Source of the DNA: Nocardioides sp. WS12
Lineage (GTDB): Bacteria > Actinomycetota > Actinomycetes > Propionibacteriales > Nocardioidaceae
Assembly: GCF_014108865.1 (NCBI RefSeq)
Contig: NZ_CP053928.1
Span: 4,836,001 to 4,900,000, forward strand
Direction of reading: 5' to 3'
Length of the DNA: 64,000 nucleotides
Shown: piece by piece, positions 38,730 through 45,814 of the stretch
How positions within the stretch are numbered: the first letter of the stretch is position 1
Layout of the letters: each line of letters begins with the position of its first letter
The notes under the pieces: model-generated
What the model saw: the letters and a program-made list of their open reading frames with translations, nothing else
Told to the model about the DNA's origin: nothing
Databases searched by the model: none
Made by a program: the position numbers and the translations under genes

Positions 38730-40484
38730 TCACATCGCCCTGAGGCGCCGGCGGAGCCACGGTCCATTTCGTTCAAGGTCGACCACGTAGTCCGATTGGT
38801 ACGCGGCGGCCGAGAATCCCGATTCGGGAATCGGGACGTCTGACGGACACCACACCACCGTCAGACGGTGGCCTTGCACGGCCGCCATCAGATACTCGTT
38901 CTGTGCCGTGTAGGACTCGGGCACGAGCAGAACGACATCCTTGGGGCCATCGGTGTAGCACATGTTGAACAATGCAGCGCCCGCGTATCCGGCGATCACT
39001 TCGGCCTGACGAAACATCGCGGCTTGCTCGGCCAGCGGATGGTCCTCCGTGTAGACGACGGTGAAGCCTTCCTCGACGAACAGGGCTTCAACCTCATCGG
39101 CATTGCGACAACGCCTCTTGGTTGAACGGCGCGAACAAAAGATCCGTTTCGCGTAGCGGCGCTCGGGTGCGTGCTCGGCCAGGGCCGCGCCGGCCCGTCT
39201 CCACGTTTCGTCGATGGCAGGGTGAACATACGCCGGGTTGGACAGCATCGGTGCAGCTGACAGCAGGCGCGGCACTCGAACGGGTCGATCAAAGATCAGG
39301 ACGTCGTCCTCGTCGATTCCGAACGCCGCCAGCAAGTCCCGCTCGTGCGGATGGAGACCACCCGTGCGGTGCGTCACGGTGCACATCAGCAGTCGCGGGC
39401 GTTCGACTTCTTCCTGAATGCGCGGCCACGCCCACATGCGTGACAACTGGTCAGTGACGAGATGGCCGTAGTGCCCCTGGTAGTGCGAATCGAGGTGGAC
39501 ATAGGGCACGTCGTCCAGAAGAGCTGGTTCTTCCATGGGTTCGTGCAGCGCAGCGAATCGTGGGGAAAGGTCCTCGAGGAAGACATGTTGCGGCCGACGG
39601 CGATGGGGATGGCGGAACGAGTCAGGCAAGATGATGCCGTCCTGCAGAACCAGCTGCCTCGGGAGGCAGGTGACGTGCTCGTACTCCCGCAAGGAGACGG
39701 CTGGTGCCTCGATCGGCTCGGTGCTCGTGTGGCGGACGTCTGAATCTGTTTGAACGACCTCGCAACGGGGCGTGAATCGAACCCCTGGCACCTGAGTCAC
39801 CAGCCGCCCCCGCGGCAAGCCACTTCGAGAAAGTGCCAAGTCTGCCTCGCCATGAGTCACCTTGAGCAGGGGCTCCGAGGCGGAACCGGGACCGCCGGAG
39901 CGGTGCACGACCACGTGGGGGCCGACCCGGTCCCAGCCCGCAATGGCGGCTGCTCGGGCGCGGGTGTCGCTGGCCTGCTTGCCGACAGAGTCAGGATTGC
40001 GGTCGCCGCTCCGGATCAGATCAAGCCTGCGCAATCGGTCCGACAGAGGAGAACGAGGGCGGCCGGGGGTGCCCCGGAAGATCAGCAGCCCGCCCGGCTG
40101 AACGTGGAAGATCATCCGGGCCAGCAACTGCGGCCAACGGTCCGGATGGGCTTCGATGATCAGCGCATCGATGGTTCGTGCGGCGACGAGCTGGAGATCC
40201 AGCTCCGCTGTCTGGCTGCCCACCTTGGCCGCCAGCACGCGCTCTCGACGCCTGGTTCTGGCTCGGAGCGCCGGCGGGAATGGGGAGCCGATCGTCTCGT
40301 CGGTGATCACAGCGATCCGAAGACGACCGCTGCGCCGCACACGAAGACCGGCGAGCTCGCGATCCAGGCCCTTGTCAGCCGCGCTTCGGCCTCGACCGGC
40401 GCGCGCCAACGCTCTGATGAACCTGCGAACCCGAGGAGGCACCCTGCTCCTGAGAGGCCTGACGAAACGCGTCTGTGCGTTCAT
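38730..40484 (-). CDS. glycosyltransferase family 61 (DUF563) protein
   Basis: A 584-residue protein. The N-terminal ~230 residues are Arg-rich with a degenerate Rossmann-like part (LRIAVITDETIGSPFPPALR, then a methyltransferase-like GGLLIFRGTPG). The C-terminal ~330 residues are GT61-like: HYQGHYGHLVTDQLSRMWAW, KRIFCSRRSTKRRC, ADEVEALFVEEGFTVVY and EVIAGYAGAALFNMCY. GT61 enzymes add xylose, GlcNAc or other sugars to glycans; in bacteria they appear in capsule and lipopolysaccharide loci. The acceptor is unknown. It is the first gene of the GT61-rmlA-galE operon and diverges from rmlB over 54 bp. It is less GC-rich than its neighbours, so it may be a more recent acquisition. Confidence 0.85.
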   Translation of the reverse strand: MNAQTRFVRPLRSRVPPRVRRFIRALARAGRGRSAADKGLDRELAGLRVRRSGRLRIAVITDETIGSPFPPALRARTRRRERVLAAKVGSQTAELDLQLVAARTIDALIIEAHPDRWPQLLARMIFHVQPGGLLIFRGTPGRPRSPLSDRLRRLDLIRSGDRNPDSVGKQASDTRARAAAIAGWDRVGPHVVVHRSGGPGSASEPLLKVTHGEADLALSRSGLPRGRLVTQVPGVRFTPRCEVVQTDSDVRHTSTEPIEAPAVSLREYEHVTCLPRQLVLQDGIILPDSFRHPHRRRPQHVFLEDLSPRFAALHEPMEEPALLDDVPYVHLDSHYQGHYGHLVTDQLSRMWAWPRIQEEVERPRLLMCTVTHRTGGLHPHERDLLAAFGIDEDDVLIFDRPVRVPRLLSAAPMLSNPAYVHPAIDETWRRAGAALAEHAPERRYAKRIFCSRRSTKRRCRNADEVEALFVEEGFTVVYTEDHPLAEQAAMFRQAEVIAGYAGAALFNMCYTDGPKDVVLLVPESYTAQNEYLMAAVQGHRLTVVWCPSDVPIPESGFSAAAYQSDYVVDLERNGPWLRRRLRAM

Positions 40485-40525
40485 CGCTCCCTACCACCGG
40501 CCAGAAATGATCCCGAGCATGTCCC

Positions 40526-40531
40526 TAGACT
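40526..40531 (+). promoter_or_regulatory. leaderless -10 element of rmlB
   Basis: TAGACT followed by exactly 7 nt and the GTG at 40539. There is no ribosome-binding site before that GTG, which fits a leaderless transcript and fixes the start at the conserved VDRILVTGGAGFIGSN. Confidence 0.65.
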
Positions 40532-40538
40532 GTCACGC

Positions 40539-41537
40539 GTGGATCGCATCCTCGTGACCGGCGGGGCCGGGTTCATCGGCTCCAACTTCGTGCACCACGT
40601 CGTCAGCCAGACCGATGCCGTGGTGACCGTTCTCGACAAGCTGACCTACGCCGCGAGCCGCGAATCCATCGCCGGTCTGCCCGAGCAACGGGTCCGCCTC
40701 GTCGTCGGCGACATCACCGACGCCGCGCTGGTCGAGCCGCTCGTCGCGGAGCACGACGCCGTCGTCCACTACGCGGCGGAGTCCCACAACGACAACTCGC
40801 TCAACGACCCGTCCCCCTTCATCCAGACCAACCTGGTCGGCACCTTCACGCTGCTCGAGGCGGTCCGGAAGGCGGATGTCCGCTTCCACCACGTCTCCAC
40901 CGACGAGGTGTACGGCGACCTCGAGTTGGACGACCCGAAGAAGTTCACCGAGGACACGCCCTACCAGCCCTCGTCGCCGTACTCCGCCTCCAAGGCCGGG
41001 TCCGACCACCTGGTGCGCGCCTGGGTTCGCAGCTTCGGCGTGCAGGCCACGATCTCGAACTGCTCGAACAACTACGGGCCGTGGCAACACATCGAGAAGT
41101 TCATCCCGCGCCAGATCACCGAAGTGATCGACGGCCGCCGCCCCCGGCTCTACGGCTCGGGCGAGAACGTCCGCGACTGGATCCACACCGAGGACCACTC
41201 CTCTGCGGTGCTCACGATCCTCCAGCAGGGCCGGATCGGCGAGACCTACCTGATCGGCGCCGAGGGCGAGAAGTCGAACCTCGACGTGGTGCGGCTGATC
41301 CTGTCCCTGATGGGCCGCGACGCCGACGACTTCGAGCACGTCACCGACCGGGCCGGCCACGACCTGCGCTACGCCATCGACGCCGGCAAGATCCGCACCG
41401 AACTGGGCTGGGTGTCGCAGTACGCCGACTTCGAGGCAGGCCTCGAACAGACCGTCCGGTGGTACCAGGACCACGAGGACTGGTGGCGTCCACACAAGGA
41501 CGCGACCGAGGCGTCGTACGCCGCGAAGGGCCAGTGA
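40539..41537 (+). CDS. rmlB: dTDP-glucose 4,6-dehydratase
   Basis: A 332-residue extended SDR. It begins VDRILVTGGAGFIGSNFVHH at a leaderless GTG; the frame is open much further upstream but that part is antisense to the GT61 gene. Diagnostic blocks are AAESHNDNSL, HVSTDEVYGDLELDD, the Tyr/Lys in PYSASKAGSDHLVRA, NCSNNYGPWQHIEKFIPR and RDWIHTEDH. It converts dTDP-glucose to dTDP-4-keto-6-deoxyglucose in rhamnose synthesis. The fused rmlCD gene follows after only 3 bp, so product can pass directly to the next enzymes. Length and motifs are normal for RmlB. Confidence 0.96.
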   Translation: MDRILVTGGAGFIGSNFVHHVVSQTDAVVTVLDKLTYAASRESIAGLPEQRVRLVVGDITDAALVEPLVAEHDAVVHYAAESHNDNSLNDPSPFIQTNLVGTFTLLEAVRKADVRFHHVSTDEVYGDLELDDPKKFTEDTPYQPSSPYSASKAGSDHLVRAWVRSFGVQATISNCSNNYGPWQHIEKFIPRQITEVIDGRRPRLYGSGENVRDWIHTEDHSSAVLTILQQGRIGETYLIGAEGEKSNLDVVRLILSLMGRDADDFEHVTDRAGHDLRYAIDAGKIRTELGWVSQYADFEAGLEQTVRWYQDHEDWWRPHKDATEASYAAKGQ

Positions 41538-41539
41538 CC

Positions 41540-41575
41540 GGTGGTTGAGGTGCGAGCGCAGCGAGCCTCGAAACC
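41540..41575. repeat. family-B repeat at the start of rmlCD
   Basis: The 36-base copy starts inside the 3-bp rmlB/rmlCD gap and contains the rmlCD start codons. It is nearly identical to the gpgS copy apart from one base missing in the centre. Confidence 0.9.
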
Positions 41576-42971
41576 CGGCGAGCTCCAGATCGAGACCACG
41601 CCCATCCCGGGCCTCCTCGTCGTCCACCTCCCCGTCCATCGCGACGACCGCGGCTGGTTCAAGGAGAGCTGGCAGCGCGAGAAGATGGTCGCACTCGGGC
41701 TGCCGGACTTCGGTCCGGTGCAGAACAACATGAGCTTCAACGCCATGCGTGGCGCGACCCGCGGCATCCACACCGAGCCCTGGGACAAGTACGTCGCCGT
41801 CGCCACCGGCAAGGTGTTCGCCGCGTGGGTCGACATGCGCGAGGGCGCCACCTTCGGGACGACGTTCTCGATCGAGTGCGACGAGAGCATCGCGGTGTTC
41901 GTGCCACGCGGGGTCGGGAACTCCTTCCAGGCGCTCGCCGACGGCACCGTCTACACGTATCTCGTCAACGACCACTGGAAAGCCGGGAACACCTATCCGG
42001 CGCTCCACCTGGCCGATCCTGACGTCGCCATTGCGTGGCCCATCCCGCTGGACTCCGACGAGGTCGAGATCTCCGCCAAGGACCTCGCGAACCCACACCT
42101 CGGGGACGTGACGCCGATGGCACCCCTGAAGGTCCTCATCACCGGCAGCCGCGGCCAACTCGGCCGTGCTCTCTCCTCAGTGTTCCCCACCGCCACCCTC
42201 GTCGACCTCGCCGAGCTCGACCTGACCGATGCCGAAGCCCTCGCCGCCTGGCCGTGGGAGGAGTACGACGTCGTGCTGAATGCCGCCGCGTACACCGCGG
42301 TGGACAAGGCAGAGGCCGAGGGCCGCGCCGCAGCCTGGTCCGCGAACGCGAGCGCTCCTGCCGCGCTCGCCCGGATCGCCGCGGCGCGCGGACTGACGCT
42401 CGTCCACTACTCCTCTGACTACGTGTTCGACGGCTCCGACATCGAGGGCGGGCACCGCGAGGACGAACCCTTCGCACCGCTGGGCGCCTACGGCCAGAGC
42501 AAGGCGGCCGGTGACATCGCGGTCGCCACCGCCCCACGCCACTACATCGTGCGCACGTCGTGGGTGATCGGCGAGGGCAACAACTTCGTACGGACCATGG
42601 CGAGGCTCGCGGCCGACGGTGTCGACCCGGCCGTCGTCGACGACCAGGTCGGGCGCCTGACGTTCACCGACGAACTGGCCCGCGCGACGCGGCACCTCCT
42701 GGACACGGAAGCGCCGTACGGCACCTACAACGCCACCAACTCCGGCTCCGCCCGATCGTGGGCGGACTACGCGCGACGCGTCTTCGAGCTCACGGGGCAT
42801 GACCCCGGCCGGGTCAGAACGGTGACCACGGCCGACTACTCGGCTGGCAAGCAGATGGCACCGCGCCCGCTGAACAGCACGCTGACGCTGACCAAGCTGA
42901 ACGAGACAGGCTTCACCAGCGCGGACGCCGACGCAGCCCTGGCCGCCTACCTCGACGGCACCACGTCCTAG
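41541..42971 (+). CDS. rmlCD: bifunctional dTDP-4-keto-6-deoxyglucose 3,5-epimerase / dTDP-4-keto-L-rhamnose reductase
   Basis: A 476-residue fusion. Residues ~15-190 are an RmlC cupin: HLPVHRDDRGWFKESW, QNNMSFNAMRGATRGIHTE (active-site His) and AVFVPRGVGNSFQALADG. From ~195 it is an RmlD SDR: LKVLITGSRGQLGRAL, VLNAAAYTAVDKAE, HYSSDYVFDG and the Tyr/Lys in AYGQSKAAGD. Together they finish dTDP-L-rhamnose. The start is odd: all candidate GTG codons lie in a 36-base family-B repeat (41540-41575), so the first ~10 residues (VVEVRAQRASKP) are repeat-encoded. RmlC-RmlD fusions are known in actinobacteria. It lies 3 bp after rmlB and 33 bp before manA. Confidence 0.93.
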   Translation: MVEVRAQRASKPGELQIETTPIPGLLVVHLPVHRDDRGWFKESWQREKMVALGLPDFGPVQNNMSFNAMRGATRGIHTEPWDKYVAVATGKVFAAWVDMREGATFGTTFSIECDESIAVFVPRGVGNSFQALADGTVYTYLVNDHWKAGNTYPALHLADPDVAIAWPIPLDSDEVEISAKDLANPHLGDVTPMAPLKVLITGSRGQLGRALSSVFPTATLVDLAELDLTDAEALAAWPWEEYDVVLNAAAYTAVDKAEAEGRAAAWSANASAPAALARIAAARGLTLVHYSSDYVFDGSDIEGGHREDEPFAPLGAYGQSKAAGDIAVATAPRHYIVRTSWVIGEGNNFVRTMARLAADGVDPAVVDDQVGRLTFTDELARATRHLLDTEAPYGTYNATNSGSARSWADYARRVFELTGHDPGRVRTVTTADYSAGKQMAPRPLNSTLTLTKLNETGFTSADADAALAAYLDGTTS

Positions 42972-43004
42972 GCTGGGAACACCCCCACCGAAGTCGGAGT
43001 CGAA

Positions 43005-44186
43005 GTGTTCGCGCTCTCTTGTCACACCCAGAACTACGCCTGGGGCTCTGCCGACGCCATCCCCGGCTTCCAGCGCCAGCTCGCGTCCGGCAACCCCGTG
43101 GCCGAGGTCTGGATGGGCACCCACCCGCTCGGGACCGCACGCATCATCGACGCCGAGGGCGTCGAGCGCCCGCTGACCGAGGTGTCCGGCGACCTCGGCT
43201 TCATGATGAAGGTGATCGCGGCCGCCCGGCCGCTGTCGATCCAGGTACACCCGGACGGTGACCGCGCCCAGGCCGGCTTCGCCGCCGAAGAGGCAGCAGG
43301 CATCCCGCTGGACGCCCCCCACCGTGTGTTCAAGGATCCGCGCCCCAAGCCCGAGATGGTCTACGCCCTCTCCACGTTCGACACCCTCGTCGGCCTGCGC
43401 CGTACGTCGGAGATCGTGCGCGTGCTGCGGAACCTGGAGCACCCCCTGACCAAGGAACTGACCGAGAGCCTGCTCGACGCCCCCGGCTTCGCGGGCATCA
43501 TCCGGTTGATCGAGGGCCTGGTGACCACCCCGCCCGCCGCCGAGGTGGTGGGCGAGGTCGTGGCCGAATGCCAGCGGGCCCTGGACAGCGGGCTCGACAT
43601 CAAGCGCGCCTACGCCACCGCGGTCGAGCTCGCCGCCACCTCACCGGGTGACGTCGGTGTCATCATCGCCCTGCTGATGAACCGCCTGACGCTGCAGCCC
43701 GGCGAGGCGGCGTACCTTGCCACCGGCATCATCCACGCGCACCTGAGCGGGTTGTGCCTCGAAGTCATGGTGTCCTCCGACAACGTCCTGCGGGCCGGCC
43801 TGACGACCAAGCACATCGACGCCGAAGGCCTGGTCCAGTGCCTCGAGGAGGGCACCTCGCGGGCCGCGCGGGTCGAGCCGCAGGTCGTGAACTACTCGAC
43901 CGACGTGTTCATCCCCGGCCATGAGTTCGCACTCTCCGTCACCCAGAGCTCACCCGCCGACCCGGCGGGCGTCACCCTGCCCGCCGCCGGCTCGCGCCTC
44001 CTGGTCTGCACCGACGGCGCCGTCGCGGTCGTCAACGCACGCGGCGACATCCTCCGCCTGCAGCGCGGCGACGCGGCGTACGCCGAGGACGCCGACGGCG
44101 CGCTCCGGGTGCTCGGCACCGGCGAGGTCGCCCAGGCGTTCGTGCCGGCGGGGGCCGAGACCGGCCAGCTCTTCGACCTGCTCTGA
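43005..44186 (+). CDS. manA: mannose-6-phosphate isomerase, class I
   Basis: A 393-residue type I phosphomannose isomerase from a GTG with CGGAG 5 nt upstream. Conserved parts are LSCHTQNYAWGSADAIP, EVWMGTHPLG, the zinc region LSIQVHPDGDRAQAGF, DAPHRVFKDPRPKPEM and GIIHAHLSGLCLEVM. It interconverts fructose-6-phosphate and mannose-6-phosphate, giving mannose for GDP-mannose, glycolipids and polysaccharides. A TAGGCT at 42969 suggests an additional promoter about 30 bp upstream besides read-through from rmlBCD. Its 3' end converges on the DUF2516 gene across a GC-rich 79-bp gap with several small inverted repeats. Confidence 0.95.
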   Translation: MFALSCHTQNYAWGSADAIPGFQRQLASGNPVAEVWMGTHPLGTARIIDAEGVERPLTEVSGDLGFMMKVIAAARPLSIQVHPDGDRAQAGFAAEEAAGIPLDAPHRVFKDPRPKPEMVYALSTFDTLVGLRRTSEIVRVLRNLEHPLTKELTESLLDAPGFAGIIRLIEGLVTTPPAAEVVGEVVAECQRALDSGLDIKRAYATAVELAATSPGDVGVIIALLMNRLTLQPGEAAYLATGIIHAHLSGLCLEVMVSSDNVLRAGLTTKHIDAEGLVQCLEEGTSRAARVEPQVVNYSTDVFIPGHEFALSVTQSSPADPAGVTLPAAGSRLLVCTDGAVAVVNARGDILRLQRGDAAYAEDADGALRVLGTGEVAQAFVPAGAETGQLFDLL

Positions 44187-44265
44187 ATCAATTGGCCGAG
44201 CGCGTCTCCGGCTCGATCGGCGCGAGCAAGCTCGCGAGCGGCGCCTCCCGCCGCGCTGCCGGCTG

Positions 44266-44565
44266 TTACCGGCGCCGCAGGCCTGCGAGCGCCGGTCGTA
44301 CGTCGGCCAGGTAGACCAGCGCCGCGACGGTCATCGCGAGGTTCACGATCGAGAGATTGATCGGCACCACCTGCAGCAGAACGCCGACGCCGAGGATCGC
44401 GGTCCAGGTCGGCTTGGTGAGCTTGTCGGCCGCGACATAGGACTCGCCGGAGTACAGCAGCGCGCTGACGAACGCGAAGATCTTGATCACCAGCAACGCA
44501 AAGGCGATACCGATGTTGATCCAGACCTCGACGTCGCTGATGGCGCCTACGAATCCCCCACTCAT
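44266..44565 (-). CDS. DUF2516 family small membrane protein
   Basis: A 99-residue membrane protein with three hydrophobic helices: INIGIAFALLVIKIFAFVSAL, AILGVGVLLQVVPINLSIVN and LAMTVAALVYLAD. It matches the DUF2516 family, whose mycobacterial member Rv0476 lies beside hbhA (Rv0475) and an XRE regulator (Rv0474). The same three-gene order is present here, which supports the assignment, although a terminator hairpin separates this gene from hbhA. Function unknown; a role at the membrane with the HbhA-like protein is suggested only by conserved position. Confidence 0.82.
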   Translation of the reverse strand: MSGGFVGAISDVEVWINIGIAFALLVIKIFAFVSALLYSGESYVAADKLTKPTWTAILGVGVLLQVVPINLSIVNLAMTVAALVYLADVRPALAGLRRR

Positions 44566-44600
44566 GATGTCGCGATCCTAGCCGTCCACTGGAAAACGAC

Positions 44601-44632
44601 CACGACCCCGAGGCTCTCGCCTCGGGGTCGTG
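44601..44632 (-). terminator. terminator after the hbhA operon
   Basis: A perfect 13-bp stem, CACGACCCCGAGG (44601-44613) with 44620-44632, loop of 6. Read on the minus strand it is followed by GTCGTTTTCC, a short T-run. It should terminate the XRE-hbhA transcript before the DUF2516 gene, which would then need its own promoter. Confidence 0.8.
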
Positions 44633-44651
44633 ATGGAAGTGGAGCGTCAGC

Positions 44652-45209
44652 TCACTTGGCAGCAGCCTTCTTGGCCGGAGCCTTCTTGGCGGCAGCCTTC
44701 TTCGCGGGAGCCTTCTTGGCGGCCGGCTTGGTCGCCGGGGCCTTCTTGGCGGCCGGCTTCGGGGTGCTCTTGCGGAGCTTCACGACGACGCTCTCGCCGC
44801 GCTTGGCGAGGTCGGCGTACAGGGCGGTCGCGGTGGCGACGTTCTCGTCGACCTTGACCTTGACGGTGCCCTGCACCTTGGCCGGGAGGGCCTTGGCGTC
44901 GGCCTGCAGCTCGGCGAACTTCGCCTCGGCCTGGCTCTTGCGGTCAGCGAAGGTGCTGGTGGCGCGGTCCTGGAGGGTCTTCGCCTCGGGGAGCTCGAAG
45001 CCCTTGACGCTGCTCTGGACGTCAGCAACCTTGGCGGTCACCTTGGCCTGGACGTCGGAGACGTAGCCCTTGACCTTCTCGACGGCGAGGTCGGTCGCGC
45101 CGACACCGGCGTAGATCGGCTTCTGCGCGGCCTCGGGGACCTCGGGGAGGTCGATGGACTTGATGTCGATCGTGGGGATCTCGATCTTCGGGAGCTCGAA
45201 CTTCGGCAT
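44652..45209 (-). CDS. hbhA: heparin-binding hemagglutinin-like protein with Lys/Ala-rich tail
   Basis: A 185-residue protein starting MPKFELPKIEIPTIDIKSID. The ATG at 45209 is used because GGGTG lies 6 nt upstream; a GTG 9 nt earlier is the alternative. The middle is a long coiled-coil-like helix (EKVKGYVSDVQAKVTAKVAD). The C-terminus carries lysine/alanine/proline repeats (AAKKAPAKKAAAKK type), the hallmark of mycobacterial HbhA, where methylated lysines bind heparan sulfate. In a non-pathogen it more likely binds nucleic acid, lipid bodies or the cell surface. It is co-transcribed with the upstream XRE regulator. Confidence 0.87.
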   Translation of the reverse strand: MPKFELPKIEIPTIDIKSIDLPEVPEAAQKPIYAGVGATDLAVEKVKGYVSDVQAKVTAKVADVQSSVKGFELPEAKTLQDRATSTFADRKSQAEAKFAELQADAKALPAKVQGTVKVKVDENVATATALYADLAKRGESVVVKLRKSTPKPAAKKAPATKPAAKKAPAKKAAAKKAPAKKAAAK

Positions 45210-45214
45210 TGCAT

Positions 45215-45640
45215 TCACCCTTCGTTGGTGACGTTGTTGGAATCTTCTTGGGCAGGCACTTCGGCAGCTTCGGAGGGAGCCTCGGCTGCGTTCAGAGCCA
45301 GGAACGATGCGTAGACGTCGAGGAGCGACTGCTTCTGACGCTCGCTGAGGACGGTGTCGCCGAGAATGGCGAGTTCCACCGACCCAGCCAGGCCGTCTTC
45401 CGGGTTCAGGATTCCGGCCCGGATGTACAGCTGCTCCGCGGAGATCCGCAGAGCCTTGGCGATCTGCTGCAGCACCTCGGCGGACGGCTTGCGAAGTCCA
45501 CGCTCGATCTGGCTCAGGTACGGGTTCGAGACGCCGGCCTGGTCCGCGAGCTGCCTCAGCGAGAGACGCGACGAGAGCCGCTGCTCCTTGAGGTAGTCGC
45601 CGAGGGAGCCGACGGTCTTACCAACCTTGCCTTTTGCCAT
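45215..45640 (-). CDS. XRE-family transcriptional regulator upstream of hbhA
   Basis: A 141-residue DNA-binding protein. Residues ~14-70 form an XRE helix-turn-helix: SLRQLADQAGVSNPYLSQIE followed by RGLRKPSAEVLQQIAKAL. The acidic tail may mediate oligomerisation. It matches the mycobacterial Rv0474 type, which sits beside hbhA. Two TAGCAA direct repeats, exactly 10 bp apart start to start (45654-45659 and 45664-45669), lie just before its start within its own promoter, so autoregulation is likely. The promoter reads TTGCAG-18 nt-CACTAT on the minus strand, 6 nt before the ATG, i.e. nearly leaderless. Confidence 0.9.
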   Translation of the reverse strand: MAKGKVGKTVGSLGDYLKEQRLSSRLSLRQLADQAGVSNPYLSQIERGLRKPSAEVLQQIAKALRISAEQLYIRAGILNPEDGLAGSVELAILGDTVLSERQKQSLLDVYASFLALNAAEAPSEAAEVPAQEDSNNVTNEG

Positions 45641-45651
45641 GTACCCATAGT

Positions 45652-45677
45652 GCTAGCAATAGTTAGCAAACTGCAAG
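45652..45677 (-). promoter_or_regulatory. promoter and tandem TAGCAA repeats before the XRE gene
   Basis: TAGCAA occurs at 45654-45659 and 45664-45669 on the plus strand, one helical turn apart. On the minus strand a TTGCAG (45677-45672) and CACTAT with 18-nt spacing end 6 nt before the ATG. The repeats lie between or over these elements, suiting a repressor site for the encoded regulator. Confidence 0.5.
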
Positions 45678-45801
45678 CAGGCGGGACGTGAACTCCTTCA
45701 CACCGCCCCTTCCGCGCCCCCTTCGACCTGACGCCGCCGAGACCGCGAGCGTCGGTGGCGACCGCCTGACAGTCGTTTCCTTACCAACTCACTCAACTCT
45801 G

Positions 45802-45807
45802 TACGAT
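45802..45807 (+). promoter_or_regulatory. leaderless -10 element of the APS kinase fusion gene
   Basis: TACGAT is separated by exactly 7 nt from the GTG at 45815, with no ribosome-binding site before the start. It fits the leaderless pattern found elsewhere in this window and fixes the start. Confidence 0.65.
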
Positions 45808-45814
45808 CACGGAT

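Noticed and set aside
39750..40538. Extended N-terminus for rmlB (260 extra codons)
   Set aside because: That part is antisense to the GT61 gene and the conserved RmlB start follows a leaderless promoter at 40526-40531.
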